Origin: a virus
Strand: one strand, 5' to 3'
Length of the DNA stretch: 41,579 bases
IMG/VR virus record: IMGVR_UViG_3300000236_000002
Span: 1-41,579 of that record
Shown: positions 1 through 8,895 of the stretch, one piece after another
Position numbering within the stretch: position 1 is the first letter of the stretch
Layout: each line of letters begins with the position of its first letter
Program-made: the position numbers and the translations under genes
The notes under the pieces: generated by a model
The model's input: the letters and a program-made list of their open reading frames with translations, nothing else
The model's database searches: none
Told to the model about the DNA's origin: nothing

Positions 1-132
1 AATAAAAAATGATTATACGTTTTCTGCCTCTTTTTGTTGTTTTATTGCGATTTTTTTATTTAATATTTTTGTCCAAAGTCTAAAAAATTAGGTACATTGC
101 TTTATTTTTGCTAGTTTTCCACAAAAACGGAA

Positions 133-168
133 ATTGCTTTATTTTATTAATTAACTTTTTTATCTTTG
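133..168 (+). promoter_or_regulatory. Promoter region of the packaging/late operon
   Basis: The 195 bases before the first gene hold no ORF I trust, but contain three matches to the Bacteroidota -7 box TAnnTTTG: TATTTTTG at 64-71, TATTTTTG at 103-110 and TATCTTTG at 161-168. The last is best placed for the small terminase gene at 196; an ATTG at 133-136 could be its -33 element, with slightly long spacing. Which box is active cannot be told from sequence. Confidence 0.45.
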
Positions 169-195
169 TCTTAAATTTAATCCAGCCGCCAAACA

Positions 196-684
196 ATGGA
201 CTTAAAACATGAGCATTTTTGCATTGCCTACATAGCAAATAAGGGCAATGGAACAGCCGCATACCAAATTGCATACCCCGAATGTAGCTATGGAGCTGCA
301 CGTGTAGGGGCTAATCGTGTGCTAAAACTACCAGAAATTCAAGAATATATTGCCAACAAAAGAGCTTCTCTTTTGCAAGAATTCAATATCACAATAGAAT
401 CACAATTAAGAGACTTAGAGTTAGTTAAAGAACAATATAAAAAATTAATAGCTCTTTCGTTAAAACAACAATTAACCAAAGAAGAACGATTCCAAATGGA
501 ATTTCTGTTTGGCTTATTAAAATCGCCAAATTACATTGCTGCTATTGCCGAACAAAACAAAATATTAGGCTTTCACATTAATAAAGAAATTGATACAGAA
601 AATCAAAGTTCTGTTCAGTTGTACTTACCTAATAACGAACGTGAAGTGTTTGACGATGCCGAAATTTTAGAAACAAATGAATAA
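196..684 (+). CDS. terS: Terminase small subunit
   Basis: This 162-residue protein is the DNA-recognition subunit of the packaging motor. Its N-terminal 60 residues fit the Terminase_2 family: an aromatic/Gly/Asn helix (GNGTAAYQIAYP), then a helix with small residues (AARVGANRVLKLPEIQEYI), which is the N-terminal helix-turn-helix. The rest is helical and charged, consistent with oligomerisation. It overlaps the large terminase gene by 8 bases, the usual coupling of this pair. The ATG at 196 is the first in frame and follows a promoter-like box by about 28 bases. Family assignment is by motif and position; the pac or cos site it binds was not identified. Confidence 0.88.
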   Translation: MDLKHEHFCIAYIANKGNGTAAYQIAYPECSYGAARVGANRVLKLPEIQEYIANKRASLLQEFNITIESQLRDLELVKEQYKKLIALSLKQQLTKEERFQMEFLFGLLKSPNYIAAIAEQNKILGFHINKEIDTENQSSVQLYLPNNEREVFDDAEILETNE

Positions 685-2155
685 CACTAAAGTCATAAGA
701 CCGCAAGAAGGCTTTCAAGAAAAGTTCCTTGCTAGCCCTGCCGACATCGTGATTGGTGGTGGTGCGGCTGGTGCTGGAAAGTCGTTTGTTGCACTTATGG
801 AAGGGCTTAGAAATATTTACAACCCCGAATTTAGAGCCGTTTACTTTAGGCGTACCTATCCTGAAATAGCAGCACCGGGCGGACTGATTGACGAAAGCCG
901 TAAATTTTACCCACAATTTGGTGCAAAGTTGCACGATGGTAGAGGCGTTTGGCAATTTCATAGCGGTGCTAGCATAAAGTTTTCGCACTTACAATACGAA
1001 AAAGATATTTATCGTTGGCAAGGCTCGCAAATACCTTTGATAGTGTTTGATGAGCTTACACACTTTACTAAAAAGATGTTTTTCTACATGCTTTCTCGAA
1101 ACAGAAGCACATCAGGAATAAGACCGTATATCCGCGCTACTTGCAACCCCGATGCTGAAAGTTTCGTGGCTGATATGATTAAGTGGTGGATTGGCGACGA
1201 TGGTTATATTATCAAAGAGCGTTCGGGCATAATTCGCTACTTCATTATGGATTCAGATGAGTACGTTTGGGGTGCTACCAAAGATGAAATTATTGATAAA
1301 AACCCACATATTTTTAATGAAATACCAACCAAAAAAGAAAAATACGCACAAATAAAATCATTAACATTTATCGAAGGGAGTATTTACGGAAATAAGGAAT
1401 TGCTAAAAAAAGACCCGGGCTATCTAGGCAACTTGCGAGCTTTGCCCGAAGCTGAGCAGTTAGCACTCTTAAAAGGCAATTGGAAAGTTTCGTTTGGCAA
1501 AGAAAACCTTATCAATCCTACAAAATTCAACGACGTATTTACAAATCGTTTTGTGCAAACTGGTAATATGTACATAACTGCCGATGTAGCCTTGCAAGGT
1601 TCAGATACAATGGTTATAGGCGTTTGGAATGGTTTCAGATTAGAAGATATTTATTTCTCTGAAAAAACAGATGGCAAAGTTATTCAAGAGAAAATATACG
1701 AACTTGCTTATTTCTACAAAGTACCTGAAAGTAACATTGCTTTCGATGCCGATGGCGTTGGCGGCTACTTAGATGGTTACTTGCCCAACGCAAAACCTTT
1801 CCACAATGGTAGTTCACCGCTCGGCTTAGTCGAAGGCACAGATGGACGTTGGCAAAAACCGAACTACAATCATCTAAAATCGCAATGCTATTTCGCACTT
1901 GCCGACAGGATTAATCGCGGCGGGCTTTATATTAGCGAAAATGTAGCAAATATGAAACGAAACAATGTTTCGCTATCTGAAATATTCAAAAGTCAAATTA
2001 AGGCTATTAAGAAAGAGAAATCGGACGATGGTAAACTAAAAGTAATTTCAAAAGAACAAATGAAAAACATTTTGCGTGGAGAGTCGCCCGATTATTTAGA
2101 TATGCTAATGATGCGTGAAGTTTTTGAATTATTGCCAAACTATAACGTTTATTAA
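677..2155 (+). CDS. terL: Terminase large subunit (ATPase and nuclease)
   Basis: This 492-residue packaging motor has an N-terminal ATPase and a C-terminal RNase H-fold nuclease that cuts the concatemer. Walker A is GGGAAGAGKS at residues 27-36. Walker B is LIVFDE at 121-126, with E126 as catalytic carboxylate. The nuclease domain shows its acidic cluster: D303 in TADVA, D357/D359 in AFDADGVGG, and the aspartates of PDYLDML near residue 475. Length is normal for a Terminase_6-type protein. It overlaps terS, and the portal follows after one small gene, the standard head-packaging order. Confidence 0.95.
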   Translation: MNNTKVIRPQEGFQEKFLASPADIVIGGGAAGAGKSFVALMEGLRNIYNPEFRAVYFRRTYPEIAAPGGLIDESRKFYPQFGAKLHDGRGVWQFHSGASIKFSHLQYEKDIYRWQGSQIPLIVFDELTHFTKKMFFYMLSRNRSTSGIRPYIRATCNPDAESFVADMIKWWIGDDGYIIKERSGIIRYFIMDSDEYVWGATKDEIIDKNPHIFNEIPTKKEKYAQIKSLTFIEGSIYGNKELLKKDPGYLGNLRALPEAEQLALLKGNWKVSFGKENLINPTKFNDVFTNRFVQTGNMYITADVALQGSDTMVIGVWNGFRLEDIYFSEKTDGKVIQEKIYELAYFYKVPESNIAFDADGVGGYLDGYLPNAKPFHNGSSPLGLVEGTDGRWQKPNYNHLKSQCYFALADRINRGGLYISENVANMKRNNVSLSEIFKSQIKAIKKEKSDDGKLKVISKEQMKNILRGESPDYLDMLMMREVFELLPNYNVY

Positions 2156-2167
2156 AACCCTTTTTTT

Positions 2168-2398
2168 ATGATAAACTATTTAGAAAAATTATTAATGTTA
2201 AGACCTAACATTCAAATAATTGAATTACAAGAAGTGAAAGGTCAAACACTCGAAACGAAAGCAAGAAACTTGCTCATCAAAACACGTTTTGAGGAATTGA
2301 AACAAAACAATTCGATTATAAATACTATCAATTTAATCGCGAATGAATTTTACATTTCGTACAGTCGTGCGGTTAAAATAATCTACGACTATAAATAA
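2168..2398 (+). CDS. Small hypothetical protein, possible helix-turn-helix
   Basis: This 76-residue protein of unknown function lies between terminase and portal. The C-terminal half (about residues 48-76, IINTINLIANEFYISYSRAV) has the spacing of a helix-turn-helix with a conserved Ala/Tyr/Ser turn, like small phage DNA-binding proteins, but no family is certain. It starts at an ATG 12 bases after the terL stop and is followed by an 86-base gap with a new promoter, so it closes the packaging unit. It might be a regulator of late transcription or an HNH-free packaging accessory protein; neither can be shown here. Confidence 0.7.
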   Translation: MINYLEKLLMLRPNIQIIELQEVKGQTLETKARNLLIKTRFEELKQNNSIINTINLIANEFYISYSRAVKIIYDYK

Positions 2399-2460
2399 CA
2401 TTTATAGTACCTTCCGCAAAAACGGCAATAAATTACACCTATTTTAATAGTATTCATTCG

Positions 2461-2468
2461 TATTTTTG
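2461..2468 (+). promoter_or_regulatory. Promoter -7 box before the portal gene
   Basis: TATTTTTG matches the Bacteroidota -7 consensus TAnnTTTG and ends 16 bases before the portal ATG at 2485. The expected -33 position carries an AT-rich ATTTT rather than TTTG, so the match is partial. It lies in the only sizeable gap (86 bases) in the first 6 kb, supporting a separate start for the head genes. Confidence 0.5.
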
Positions 2469-2484
2469 TAAAAAAAAGTAACGA

Positions 2485-3837
2485 ATGAACTTCTTTTCTA
2501 ACATATTTTCTAAAAAAAGTAACTCAATTAGTCTTCAAAATAGATTAATGGAAAGTTTATTTCAGTACACAAACAAAGGTGCTGTTTATAACTATTCAGG
2601 TAATCTGAAAGACAACGTAAGGCATTACCAAGAAAACGATGCCTTATATAGTGTTATTAATTTGATTATTAGAAATATTCAATCCGTTGAATGGAAGCTT
2701 TACGAAATTAAAAACAAAAAAGCGTTCGATGGCTTTAAAGCTACTCAAAACCAACCAATAAGCATAAAATCAACGCTGTTTCACAAAAACGCTTTCAACG
2801 AAATTGAATCGCACCCAATCATTTCAAACTTTTTTGAAACACCAAACAAACGTCAAGGCTTCTCTGAATTTATAGAGGAATTTTTTGGCTTCAAATTACT
2901 TACAGGAAACGGCTACATAAACGGAATAAGGCAACCTTTTGGCGAAAAAAAAGACTTATTCCAAGAGTTCTTTGTAATGCCTTCGCATTTGGTTGAAATC
3001 ATAACAGGTGGTTGGCAAGACCCAGTAAAATCGTATCGCTTAGAGTTTCTTTGGAACGAAAAGTTTGAAATCCCTGCCGACGAAGTTTTACACTCTCGAA
3101 ACTGGAATCCAAATTATGTAGGTGGCGAATGGCTTTATGGTTTGTCGCCTGCTAAGTCGGTAAACAAACCGCTAAATGCCATTGACGAAGGCAATAATGC
3201 CAACGTCAAATCATTCCAAAACATGGGAGCGGTTGGTGTTTTAAGTACCGATAATTTTAAAACAGATGAGCTTTTTGGCGAAGCTCTTGTAAAAAAATAT
3301 TATGAAAAGTTTGGAGGTACTGACAATGCTGGGAAAGTAATGTTTTCGCCTATTCCATTAAAATACTTAGACATGGCAAAAAGCCCTGTGGACATGGATA
3401 TTTTGGCTTCAAACAAAGATGCTTTAAGAAGTGTGTGCAATGCTTGGGGTTTACAAAGCCAACTTTTAAATGACCCTGACAATAAGACTTATAACAATCA
3501 AAAAGACGCTAGAAAAGCATTATTCACAGATGTAGTAATGCCTTTACTCAATAATTTCAGCAAAGAATTAAATCGTTGGTTAATTAAAAACTACAACGAT
3601 AAAGGCAAAACAAAGCTTTACGCTGCACCAAACTGGCGTGAACACCCTGTTTTGCAAGATGAGTTTGAGAGTTTAACCACCTCTTTAAAAGATGCTTGGT
3701 GGCTTACTCCAAACGAAAAACGCATTATGCAAGGCTTAGGCGAGTTAGATTTACCGAATATGAATAATATTTTGATTCCTAACAACCTAGCTAAAATAGA
3801 AGAAATTAAAAATAATAATACATTCAATCATGCCTGA
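2485..3837 (+). CDS. Phage portal protein (HK97/SPP1-type superfamily)
   Basis: This 450-residue protein forms the dodecameric ring through which DNA enters the head. The order of features fits Phage_portal: an N-terminal NDALYSVINLIIRNIQSVEWKLYE-type segment (residues 52 onward), a wing region with P-S-H-L-V-E, a central ALRSVCNAWGLQSQLLNDP stem helix region near residue 315, and a C-terminal KDAWWLTPNEKR segment. It follows terminase and overlaps the protease gene by 8 bases. Its size is typical. The exact family within the portal clan is inferred. Confidence 0.9.
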   Translation: MNFFSNIFSKKSNSISLQNRLMESLFQYTNKGAVYNYSGNLKDNVRHYQENDALYSVINLIIRNIQSVEWKLYEIKNKKAFDGFKATQNQPISIKSTLFHKNAFNEIESHPIISNFFETPNKRQGFSEFIEEFFGFKLLTGNGYINGIRQPFGEKKDLFQEFFVMPSHLVEIITGGWQDPVKSYRLEFLWNEKFEIPADEVLHSRNWNPNYVGGEWLYGLSPAKSVNKPLNAIDEGNNANVKSFQNMGAVGVLSTDNFKTDELFGEALVKKYYEKFGGTDNAGKVMFSPIPLKYLDMAKSPVDMDILASNKDALRSVCNAWGLQSQLLNDPDNKTYNNQKDARKALFTDVVMPLLNNFSKELNRWLIKNYNDKGKTKLYAAPNWREHPVLQDEFESLTTSLKDAWWLTPNEKRIMQGLGELDLPNMNNILIPNNLAKIEEIKNNNTFNHA

Positions 3838-4555
3838 TATATACAAAGTTAAATCGCATTTTGAAATAAAAGACCTTGACGAAAAGCAAGGCATTGTTAC
3901 TGGATATGCTTCTATATTTAATAATATAGATAGCGATAACGAAATGATTGTGCCTGGTGCTTTTCTAAAAACCATTCAAGAGAGAGGTCCTGTAAGTGCA
4001 AAGCCTAGAATTAAACATCTTTGGCAGCATGACACTTGGCAGCCTATTGCACTACCAATAAGTTTAAGAGAAGATGCGAGAGGTCTTTATTTTGAGAGTA
4101 AATTTGGTTCTGACCAATTTAGCCGCGATAAATTTTTACAGCACGTTGATGGTATCATTACCGAGCTATCAATTGGTTACAATATTATAAAAGAAGAAAG
4201 AGCAAAACGAAGTAACACAGACGAAACTTGGTATTGTAAACTAACTGAATTGATGCTTTGGGAATATTCTTCTGTTACGTGGGGTTCAAACTCTTTGACT
4301 GAAATTATTTCGGCAAAAGGCATTACAATCGAATCGAAAATAGAAAAACTAAACAACCGCATGAATGCCCTTGCAAAAGGGCTGAAAAACGGTGCTTACA
4401 CAGATGAAATGTTATATTCATTTGAAATTGAAATCAAACAGATACAAGAAGCTTTTAACACAATGATTTTGAAGCCGGAAACAAAGCCCACTTCAATAGA
4501 GCCGGAAGTAAAAACCACTCAACTTGATTATGACTTCTTAATCTCAAATTTATAA
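3830..4555 (+). CDS. Prohead maturation protease (HK97 family, U35)
   Basis: This 241-residue serine protease cleaves scaffold or the capsid delta domain during head maturation. The family hallmarks are visible: GIVTGYASIFNNIDSDNEMI near residues 21-40, then VPGAF, the catalytic histidine in IKHLWQHD (H63 or H67) and the serine in TELSIGY (S114). The C-terminal 70 residues form a helical linker rich in Glu/Lys that could act as scaffold. It overlaps the portal gene by 8 bases and lies 17 bases before the capsid gene, the usual portal-protease-capsid order. Confidence 0.92.
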   Translation: MPDIYKVKSHFEIKDLDEKQGIVTGYASIFNNIDSDNEMIVPGAFLKTIQERGPVSAKPRIKHLWQHDTWQPIALPISLREDARGLYFESKFGSDQFSRDKFLQHVDGIITELSIGYNIIKEERAKRSNTDETWYCKLTELMLWEYSSVTWGSNSLTEIISAKGITIESKIEKLNNRMNALAKGLKNGAYTDEMLYSFEIEIKQIQEAFNTMILKPETKPTSIEPEVKTTQLDYDFLISNL

Positions 4556-4572
4556 TCTTTAAATATTTTTTT

Positions 4573-5985
4573 ATGCAAACAAGTAGAATGATAATGTCAG
4601 CCCTGTTTTGGGCACTTATAGGTTCTCTTTTGGCTGGTGTCATTGGAGTTAATCCTATTATCGGAGCTATTGCGCTCCAAGTAATGAATCTTGTACCGAT
4701 GCCAGTTGGCGTATTAGGCGACAATGTACCAACAAACGGTACACAAACAAAAGAAGCCGAATTGCTTGAAAAGATAGGGCGAAAAACAAACGACTTAATT
4801 ACAGCCGCAACTAAAGGGTTTTTAACTCAAGAAATGTTTGATGCTAAAATTAAGGCGTTGCAAGAAGCTATGGATAAAATCAATCCCGAAGGCAAATTGC
4901 ACGATGTTAAAGAAGCACTTCAAAAACAGCTTGACGAAATTGGACTTGCCGTTGAAAAAATCAAAAATTCAACCCAAGCTCCAAAGAAAGTGAAAAGCCT
5001 TGAAAATTTCGTTAAAGATGCTTTTGCTTCTGAAAACTTCATAAAATACGTAAAAGGCGAAGTTGCTGCTTTTTCACAAAAAGCTGACATGACATTGACC
5101 GAAGTTTATGCTACTGGTACTTACATGCCTGAGCAAAGACCTGACGTATTGCCATTACCACGTAAACTACACGTTAGAGATGTTATTGCAAAAGGCACTT
5201 CCGATGAATCGTATATCAAATTTAATAAAGTTGTTTCGGTAAATGCTGCGGGTGCTGCCGTTGGATTAGATACTGCTTCGCCTCAATCTGATTTCAAACT
5301 TTCGCCTGCAACTGTTGATGCTAAAAGAATTGCAACTCATTTAGTAGTAGATAAAAATACACTAAGAGGAAACCAATCACGTGTACTTTCTATGATTAAA
5401 AATCTTATTCCAGAACAACTTCGTGATAAAGAAGATTACCAAATCATTAAAGGTACTGGTGTAGCTGAAAACGTATCAGGAGTAATGACTAACGCATCAG
5501 CATTTACTACTGTGGTGGCTTCGGGTCATGCAATGTACCACAAATTTGAAACTCCAAATAAAGCCGATGTTTTGAAAGTTGCAACAACTATTCTTCGCAA
5601 TGCCGGTATTTCTGCAACTGCAATCTTCTTAAATCCTTTCGAGGCTTTATTGATTGAAACAATGAAAGATACTACTAAAAACTATTTAAAAGACATCATT
5701 ATCAGAAGAAATGAGCAAGGTATTTTGATGGTTGGTGGTATTCCGGTTGTAGAACTTCCAGACATGGCAAGCGATGAGTTTTTGGTTGGCGACTTCCAAC
5801 GTTCGCTCGAATTAGCAGACTACGAAAGTTTGAATATGCGCATTTTTGACCAAAACGGCACTGATGCAATTCAAAATCAAGTAACCATTGCATTCGAGAT
5901 GCAAATTTTGTTACCAATTTATAGAGATATTGCCTTCTTAAAAGGTTTGTTCTCTACTGCTTTGACTGCAATTACTAAAGTATAA
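4573..5985 (+). CDS. Major capsid protein, HK97 fold, with hydrophobic N-terminus
   Basis: This 470-residue capsid subunit has three visible parts. Residues 7-52 are strongly hydrophobic and glycine-rich (ALFWALIGSLLAGVIGVNPI and on), with few charges. Residues 60-140 are an alpha-helical delta/scaffold-like segment. From about residue 155 a Phage_capsid HK97 core follows, with a P-loop/E-loop region and a C-terminal FDQNGTDAIQNQVTIAFEMQ stretch typical of the A-domain end. The protease encoded just upstream probably removes the N-terminal part, including the hydrophobic piece. The role of that piece is unknown; it may tether the prohead to the membrane. It starts at the first ATG after an A/T-rich leader. 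Confidence 0.9.
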   Translation: MQTSRMIMSALFWALIGSLLAGVIGVNPIIGAIALQVMNLVPMPVGVLGDNVPTNGTQTKEAELLEKIGRKTNDLITAATKGFLTQEMFDAKIKALQEAMDKINPEGKLHDVKEALQKQLDEIGLAVEKIKNSTQAPKKVKSLENFVKDAFASENFIKYVKGEVAAFSQKADMTLTEVYATGTYMPEQRPDVLPLPRKLHVRDVIAKGTSDESYIKFNKVVSVNAAGAAVGLDTASPQSDFKLSPATVDAKRIATHLVVDKNTLRGNQSRVLSMIKNLIPEQLRDKEDYQIIKGTGVAENVSGVMTNASAFTTVVASGHAMYHKFETPNKADVLKVATTILRNAGISATAIFLNPFEALLIETMKDTTKNYLKDIIIRRNEQGILMVGGIPVVELPDMASDEFLVGDFQRSLELADYESLNMRIFDQNGTDAIQNQVTIAFEMQILLPIYRDIAFLKGLFSTALTAITKV

Positions 5986-6068
5986 TTTCTCTTCATTTTC
6001 TATTTTTCGTTTAGTTTTTTTTGTGTGGGCTACATTTAGTTGTAGCTATTTTAACAAATACTAAAAAC

Positions 6069-6263
6069 ATGAAATTAATAACAATAAAAAGACATGCCTT
6101 TGATGGCAAAATTCGTGAAGAGGGAGATATTTACGAAACAACTGAGCAAATAGGCTCTGAACTGGTACGAATGCAATTGGTTGAGGAAACTACCGAAGAA
6201 GCCGAACCTGCAAAGGAAGACGCTCCGAAAGTAAAAAAAGTAATAATCAAAAATAATACATAA
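6069..6263 (+). CDS. Small head protein of the capsid-tail interval
   Basis: This 64-residue protein follows the capsid gene. The first 40 residues (KLITIKRHAFDGKIREEGDIYETTEQ) follow the pattern of small phage proteins that read K-x-(V/I)-x-G-x-x-Y-E and often sit beside the capsid gene; the tail is Glu/Lys-rich. I prefer the ATG at 6069 over an upstream non-ATG start because it has an A-rich leader and conserved-looking sequence begins there. A hairpin (GCTAC at 6029-6033, GTAGC at 6042-6046) lies in the 83-base gap before it and could trim capsid mRNA readthrough. Function is unknown. Confidence 0.7.
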   Translation: MKLITIKRHAFDGKIREEGDIYETTEQIGSELVRMQLVEETTEEAEPAKEDAPKVKKVIIKNNT

Positions 6264-6264
6264 C

Positions 6265-7041
6265 ATGGATTTAATAAAACAAACTGGTGCACTAGCCATT
6301 GAGCAAATTCCAACTTCGGCTGAAGTATTGGATTTGTCATTTCCACGCGTTGTGGTTTTGTGGTTGCCAGAAACAACCATTACTGCCGTTGGTGATATTC
6401 CAACTCCAGCCGAATTGCAAACTGCCATCGACAACGGACTAGCGGTTACGACTGGTAGAATGACAAACGGCACAAAATCAGCGGGAGAAACTCAGCAAGA
6501 AGATGCAGCCGCAACCGAAGATGGCTTGCCAACTGTTTACCAAGAATTTGAAACGATTGGTGGAAATTTGAAAATGCTTAACAACGATGTTTTGTTGATG
6601 TGGGCAAAAAACAATTTCAATAACCGTGTGCGTTTTGGCTTCGTTGATGACAACGGACATTGGAACGGTGGCAAAGAAGGCTTTCATGGTAGTTTCTATA
6701 CAAAGAACTACGAACATGGCGGTTACGGCTCTGGTCGTGCATTCGTGCCATTCACAATGAAGTGGGAACGCGACCCTTTGAAATTTGTTGAAATTTCAGA
6801 ACCCGATGCAGCTTATTTGGAATTAACCAACTTTAGTCCGGCAAAAGCTTTATTGCAAATTAATGCCATGGCAGTTGCCAACGATGCAGCTACATTGACT
6901 ATTCAAATGATTAAGCAAGCCGGAGCGGTTGATGTTATCACTGCCAAACTTCCCAAATACAAATTAGGCGTAGTGGCAGCCGCAGGTGTAGCAACCGTAG
7001 CAATATTGCAAACTATTATTGATACTGCAAATTTAGCATAA
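6265..7041 (+). CDS. Putative head-tail or major tail protein
   Basis: This 258-residue protein begins 1 base after the preceding stop. It has a low-charge N-terminal region, an acidic linker (residues 72-86) and a central aromatic/glycine stretch (FHGSFYTKNYEHGGYGSGRA) followed by FVPFTMKWERDPLKFV, which recalls tail-tube or decoration folds. The C-terminus is alanine-rich and small-residue beta-like. No named family is recognised. Its place between capsid and connector genes makes a structural virion role very likely, but major tail protein and head decoration protein are both possible. Confidence 0.6.
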   Translation: MDLIKQTGALAIEQIPTSAEVLDLSFPRVVVLWLPETTITAVGDIPTPAELQTAIDNGLAVTTGRMTNGTKSAGETQQEDAAATEDGLPTVYQEFETIGGNLKMLNNDVLLMWAKNNFNNRVRFGFVDDNGHWNGGKEGFHGSFYTKNYEHGGYGSGRAFVPFTMKWERDPLKFVEISEPDAAYLELTNFSPAKALLQINAMAVANDAATLTIQMIKQAGAVDVITAKLPKYKLGVVAAAGVATVAILQTIIDTANLA

Positions 7042-7045
7042 AAAC

Positions 7046-7645
7046 ATGGTAGATTTTGAGCAAATATACACGGCAGGCGTGTCTTTGGTTGGTTTTAAAG
7101 AAGAAAACGAAATACTTCTAACAGACCAACAAAAGACATCTACATCGGGCTTTTATGTAAATACCTTGCCCGGTGTGGACTTGCTTTCTGTGAAAAAAAC
7201 CTTAGTTGTTAAGCAAGACGTAACAACCGAGACCGTTTCAGAATATTTGCAGAGAATTTACAATCAGGAACTACATGCGGTGATTTTTGCTTTCATCAAT
7301 CAGAAACACAATGCAATACGTGCAAAGGGAATTTACAAAGAAGACCCTTTAATTATCACACCACTTTTTACAGACAATATGCTTGCTTTTGCCGAATCAT
7401 TTCAGCACCAGTTAGCAATTAGAATTTTGTCAGATGCTTTTAATTCTAAGGAATTTAATGCAATAACAGAATTGCAACGTAACAATTGGCGAAATAATGC
7501 ACAGTATTTAAGTCATAAGCTAAAAGGCTATGATTTTCAATACAATGAGAGCAAAGCACACATGAAAGGCTTGTTAGAAATTGCAGCCGAATATTTTGAA
7601 GGTATGCACGAAACTTGTTTTCCGACTATTCAATTCTTTTTTTGA
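7046..7645 (+). CDS. Hypothetical head-tail connector protein
   Basis: This 199-residue protein of unknown family is in the slot where head-completion or connector proteins are found. An N-terminal beta-rich part (VDLLSVKKTLVVKQDVTTET) is followed by long helices with several glutamines and aromatic residues. It ends 1 base before the next ATG. It may be a stopper or adaptor that bridges portal and tail; this rests only on gene order. Confidence 0.6.
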   Translation: MVDFEQIYTAGVSLVGFKEENEILLTDQQKTSTSGFYVNTLPGVDLLSVKKTLVVKQDVTTETVSEYLQRIYNQELHAVIFAFINQKHNAIRAKGIYKEDPLIITPLFTDNMLAFAESFQHQLAIRILSDAFNSKEFNAITELQRNNWRNNAQYLSHKLKGYDFQYNESKAHMKGLLEIAAEYFEGMHETCFPTIQFFF

Positions 7646-7646
7646 A

Positions 7647-8087
7647 ATGATTGATTTAAAGAAATTTATATCAAAACTTAAAAATCTAAAAGCCTTTTCT
7701 CAGAAAGAGGCTTTTACGATTTTAAGTGAAGAATTGAAGCCAGTTATTGAAGATATGAATGCCGAACAGCTAAATAACGGAATGAGGGCAGATGGAAAAA
7801 TTTTACCCGATTATTCAGAAGCTTCTGTTCAAATTTATGGAAAACCAAACGGACCAATTAAGCTGTTAGATTCGGGCAAATTTCATTCAAGTATAACGGC
7901 AATCATTGAACCCAACGAAATTAAAATTACTTCAACGGATAGTAAATTCAGTGAACCACCAGCCAATTTAGAGTTTCATTATGGCTCTGAAATTTTGGGA
8001 CTAACTGAAAGGAACATTGAAGAATTAAGGGACGGCTATTTAATTCCACATTTAATTGAAAAAATAGAAAAATATTTTGAGAAATGA
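7647..8087 (+). CDS. Putative tail-completion / virion morphogenesis protein
   Basis: This 146-residue protein starts at the ATG at 7647, directly after the previous stop; an upstream in-frame extension exists but would overlap. The pattern MRADGKILPDYSEASVQIYG then GPIKLLDSGKFHSSI resembles phage virion-morphogenesis / minor tail proteins of the HK97 gp10 type, in which a conserved polar loop precedes an L-x-D-S-G-x-L/F segment. Such proteins close the tail end that joins the head. It overlaps the next gene by 4 bases (ATGA). Confidence 0.6.
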   Translation: MIDLKKFISKLKNLKAFSQKEAFTILSEELKPVIEDMNAEQLNNGMRADGKILPDYSEASVQIYGKPNGPIKLLDSGKFHSSITAIIEPNEIKITSTDSKFSEPPANLEFHYGSEILGLTERNIEELRDGYLIPHLIEKIEKYFEK

Positions 8088-8569
8088 AAAAACTAAAAAT
8101 TAATCCAGAGTTGGAAATAACGGTTTGCGAAGGAATAAGTGATATTTCATATTCCAGAGCAGTGAAATTCAAACAATACATTTCACAATTGATGTTTGAT
8201 ATAACGCTTCCTTTATTTCAGCAGGCTTTTGCTAATTACAAAAAAGCCGCAGACCGTGGGCAGCATTCAAACGGCTTACTTATTTGGCAAAACTTTGAAA
8301 GTGCAATTAAACTTAAAGAGCCAAACGTTGATGCGCTAGGCATTTGTTTTTCTTTGATAATTAAGGAAAATGAAAAAGATGTTTCAACCGATGACAATTA
8401 TCACAAAGATAGAATTGAACGACTATCAAAAGCAGGCTTGTCTTATGAAATGGTAGAGGAAGAAGTAGAGGCTTTTATGCAAGCCTTTCCAGCGATTTAC
8501 TCTTACTTCAGCGAGTGGAAAGGCAATCTAGCAAAAGAGATAGCATCAATAAAGAAATTATCAATTTAA
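8084..8569 (+). CDS. Putative tail assembly chaperone, G-type
   Basis: This 161-residue helical protein sits two frames before the tape measure, where lambda-like phages encode gpG and the frameshift product gpGT. It has no recognised domain, but the size, acidic-helical composition and position fit the chaperone that coats the tape measure during tail assembly. The following reading frame is in the -1 register, opens at 8449 and has no ATG in the overlap, which is the expected G/GT layout. The assignment is inferred from context. Confidence 0.6.
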   Translation: MKKLKINPELEITVCEGISDISYSRAVKFKQYISQLMFDITLPLFQQAFANYKKAADRGQHSNGLLIWQNFESAIKLKEPNVDALGICFSLIIKENEKDVSTDDNYHKDRIERLSKAGLSYEMVEEEVEAFMQAFPAIYSYFSEWKGNLAKEIASIKKLSI

Positions 8570-8895
8570 CAATCGCCCTTAACGAAGCTTTATTTTGTCA
8601 AGATGACAAGGAAATTTTAAAGTTAAGTGCCGAAATTGAAGTAAGAGAGTTCCAATTAAATGCCGATGAATTTCAGCCGTTTTGGAACGAAGAAAAAAAC
8701 AAATTTGATACGTACGCAAATTTTGTTCAAGACATGCAAAATGAATTTGAGCAAAATCTATTTGATATAAAGGAACTAACAGGCGAAGGCAATTACAAAG
8801 AAGTAGAACAATGGACTTGGCTCGAAGTTATTGACTACTCAAAACGCAAAGCCGCACAAATACAAAAGCGAAATGCCAAACGACATAAGGATTAA
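8515..8895 (+). CDS. Putative GT-type extension, probably made by -1 frameshifting
   Basis: This open frame runs from 8449 (after a stop at 8446-8448) to 8895, in the -1 register to the gene before it. It has no ATG in its first 80 codons; the given start at 8515 is a GTG with no leader. Translation is therefore probably by a -1 slip in the overlap. A-rich candidate sites are GCA AAA at 8531-8536 and A AAG AAA at 8551-8557; a slip at AAG 8552-8554 would give a product of about 270 residues. Its C-terminal half is acidic, helical and Gln/Trp-containing. It overlaps the tape-measure start by 23 bases. Direct GTG initiation remains possible. Confidence 0.5.
   Translation: MERQSSKRDSINKEIINLTIALNEALFCQDDKEILKLSAEIEVREFQLNADEFQPFWNEEKNKFDTYANFVQDMQNEFEQNLFDIKELTGEGNYKEVEQWTWLEVIDYSKRKAAQIQKRNAKRHKD

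Noticed and set aside
8831-8872. A longer tape-measure start at 8831
   Set aside because: The codon there is TTG with no leader; the first ATG in frame is at 8873.
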